A stretch of DNA of 5,736 bases, from positions 1 through 5,736 of the forward strand of contig DVGP01000169.1 in assembly GCA_018712665.1 (NCBI GenBank). The letters are read 5' to 3'. Position 1 is the first letter of the stretch. Each line of letters opens with the position of its first letter. The translations under genes were made by a program, and so were the position numbers. The stretch is from Candidatus Pelethomonas intestinigallinarum. GTDB taxonomy: Bacteria > Bacillota > Clostridia > Oscillospirales > Oscillospiraceae. Positions 4,749-5,736 of this stretch are shown here, one piece after another. Below the pieces are notes generated by a model. It was not told the DNA's origin, searched no databases, and saw nothing but the letters and a program-made list of their open reading frames with translations.

Positions 4749-5736
4749 TTATCCCTCCAAAGCGTCCACCGCCGCCTGGGCGTGGGCCGCAAAGAGGTCC
4801 TGGATGGCCTCCATCTCCCCCAGGCCGGTGAGCACGCACTCCACCTGGTAGCCGGCGTCCTCAAAGGCCAGCTTCCAGGAGCCGTCCTCGTCCCCGGCCA
4901 TGTCGTTGTTGGCGTGGTCCCCGGCCACCACCATCAGGGGCAGAAGGACCACCCTGCTGTAGTCCCCCTGGCCCACGGAGGCCAGAAGGTCCTCCAGGGT
5001 GGGCTCGGCCTCCACGGTGCCGATGTAGTAGTTGGCGTGGCCGCTGTCGGTGAGGAGCTGCTGGAGCTTGGCGTAGACGCCGTTGGCGTCGTGCTCGGTG
5101 CCGTGGCCCATGAAGCAGATGGCGGTCTGGCCGTCGTCGTAGCCGGCGGTGGCCGCCACGATGGCCTCCATCACCGCCTGGAAGTCCTCGTCGCTGGTGA
5201 GCAGGGGCCCTCCCACGGAGATGGACTCAAAGGCGTCGCTGTACTCCGCCAGGGTGCTCATCAGCTCCTCGTACTCCAGGCCGTTCATCAGGTGGGTGGG
5301 CTGGACCACCAGGGTCTTCACCCCGTTGTCCACCGCCCGGTCCAGGGCCTGGGTCACGTTGTCGATGGCCACGCCGTCCCGGGATGCCACGTGGTCGATG
5401 ATGATCTGGCTGGTGAAGGCCCGGCGGACGGACCAGTCGGGGAAGGCCTCCGCCATGGCGGCCTCGATGGCCCCGATGGTCAGGCGGCGGCTGTCGTTGT
5501 AGCTGGTGCCGAAGCTGACCACCAGCAGCTCCTGCTCGCCGATGCCGTCCTGGTTCCGGGGGTCGTCCAGGCTGGCGTCGCCGGTCTTGTAGTTCTCGTC
5601 AGGGTCCAAGGCGGTGTCCTCCTCTTCCGCGCCGCCGGCGTCGTTCCCGGCGGGCTCGTTGGTGTCGTTGGCGGCCTGGCCGGCGCCGCCGGCATTGCCG
5701 CTGTTGTTTCCGCCGCAGCCGGCCAGCAGGGCCAGC
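4749..5736 (-). CDS. cbiK: CbiK-family sirohydrochlorin cobaltochelatase, surface lipoprotein form (5' end outside window)
   Basis: CbiK enzymes insert Co2+ into sirohydrochlorin in anaerobic cobalamin synthesis; relatives handle other metals and porphyrins. The frame stays open to the window edge, and the first visible residues are LALLAGC, a lipobox with the cysteine at 5717-5715, followed by a Gly/Asn/Asp/Glu linker of about 60 residues. The TTG at 5609 is therefore internal and only about 15-20 signal-peptide residues should be missing. Counting from the first visible residue, the chelatase fold starts at LLVVSFGTSYNDSR (about 70-83). It continues through VVQPTHLMNGLEYEE (143-157), FMGHGTEHD with His211, GTVEAEPT with Glu242, and VVAGDHANNDMAGDE with His274. 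The His-Glu-His spacing (31 and 32) fits the metal-binding triad known for Salmonella and Desulfovibrio CbiK. Export means it acts outside the cytoplasm, unlike the biosynthetic enzyme, and resembles the periplasmic Desulfovibrio form linked to heme/iron transport. It heads the visible operon. Family call is firm; metal and tetrapyrrole are unknown. Confidence 0.9.
   Translation of the reverse strand, partial: LALLAGCGGNNSGNAGGAGQAANDTNEPAGNDAGGAEEEDTALDPDENYKTGDASLDDPRNQDGIGEQELLVVSFGTSYNDSRRLTIGAIEAAMAEAFPDWSVRRAFTSQIIIDHVASRDGVAIDNVTQALDRAVDNGVKTLVVQPTHLMNGLEYEELMSTLAEYSDAFESISVGGPLLTSDEDFQAVMEAIVAATAGYDDGQTAICFMGHGTEHDANGVYAKLQQLLTDSGHANYYIGTVEAEPTLEDLLASVGQGDYSRVVLLPLMVVAGDHANNDMAGDEDGSWKLAFEDAGYQVECVLTGLGEMEAIQDLFAAHAQAAVDALEG

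Noticed and set aside
4749..5609. TTG at 5609 as the start of the chelatase
   Set aside because: The frame is open upstream to the window edge and encodes a lipobox and linker in keeping with the neighbouring lipoproteins; no ribosome site precedes the TTG.

Overview
The window is GC-rich throughout, with codon third positions overwhelmingly G or C. Its genes look like those of a Firmicute: lipobox signal peptides followed by long Gly/Asn/Asp/Glu linkers, an AGGAGG ribosome binding site, and a NadE C-terminus of the clostridial type. A high-GC gut clostridium (Oscillospiraceae-like) fits best, but this is inference from style and family resemblance, not from a marker gene.

Layout: bases 1-198 (+) hold the last 65 codons of glutamine-dependent NAD synthetase (nadE). 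A perfect 12-bp hairpin at 206-233 with a T-tract closes it, and probably also closes the convergent operon arriving from the right. Everything else is one minus-strand operon, read from right to left: a CbiK-family tetrapyrrole metal chelatase carrying its own lipoprotein signal (5736-4749, start just outside the window); a lipoprotein with two copies of a roughly 100-residue, probably beta-rich domain (4619-3651); a FecB/BtuF-type substrate-binding lipoprotein (3654-2482); a FecCD-type permease (2387-1371); and a FecE/BtuD-type ATPase with an unusual C-terminal extension (1378-272). Junctions are tight (ATGA overlap, 8-nt overlap) except for two short spacers with hairpins: 4620-4748 and 2388-2481.

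How the genes may work together: the last three encode a complete importer of the iron-siderophore/heme/cobalamin class. The first two would add two lipid-anchored proteins outside the membrane. A chelatase of the cobalamin pathway normally works in the cytoplasm. Here it has a lipobox and keeps the His/Glu/His residues of the family active site, so it would sit beside the importer on the cell surface. The working hypothesis is a surface system that captures a metal tetrapyrrole (heme, a cobalt porphyrin or a corrinoid) or a free metal, with the chelatase inserting, removing or carrying the metal, the duplicated-domain lipoprotein binding or relaying ligand, and the ABC transporter importing the product. 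The precedent is the periplasmic CbiK of Desulfovibrio vulgaris, which has been linked to heme/iron transport. Substrate and direction of chemistry cannot be settled from sequence alone.

No RNA gene, mobile element, CRISPR array or riboswitch was recognised. The operon promoter and any iron- or cobalt-responsive operator probably lie beyond base 5736.
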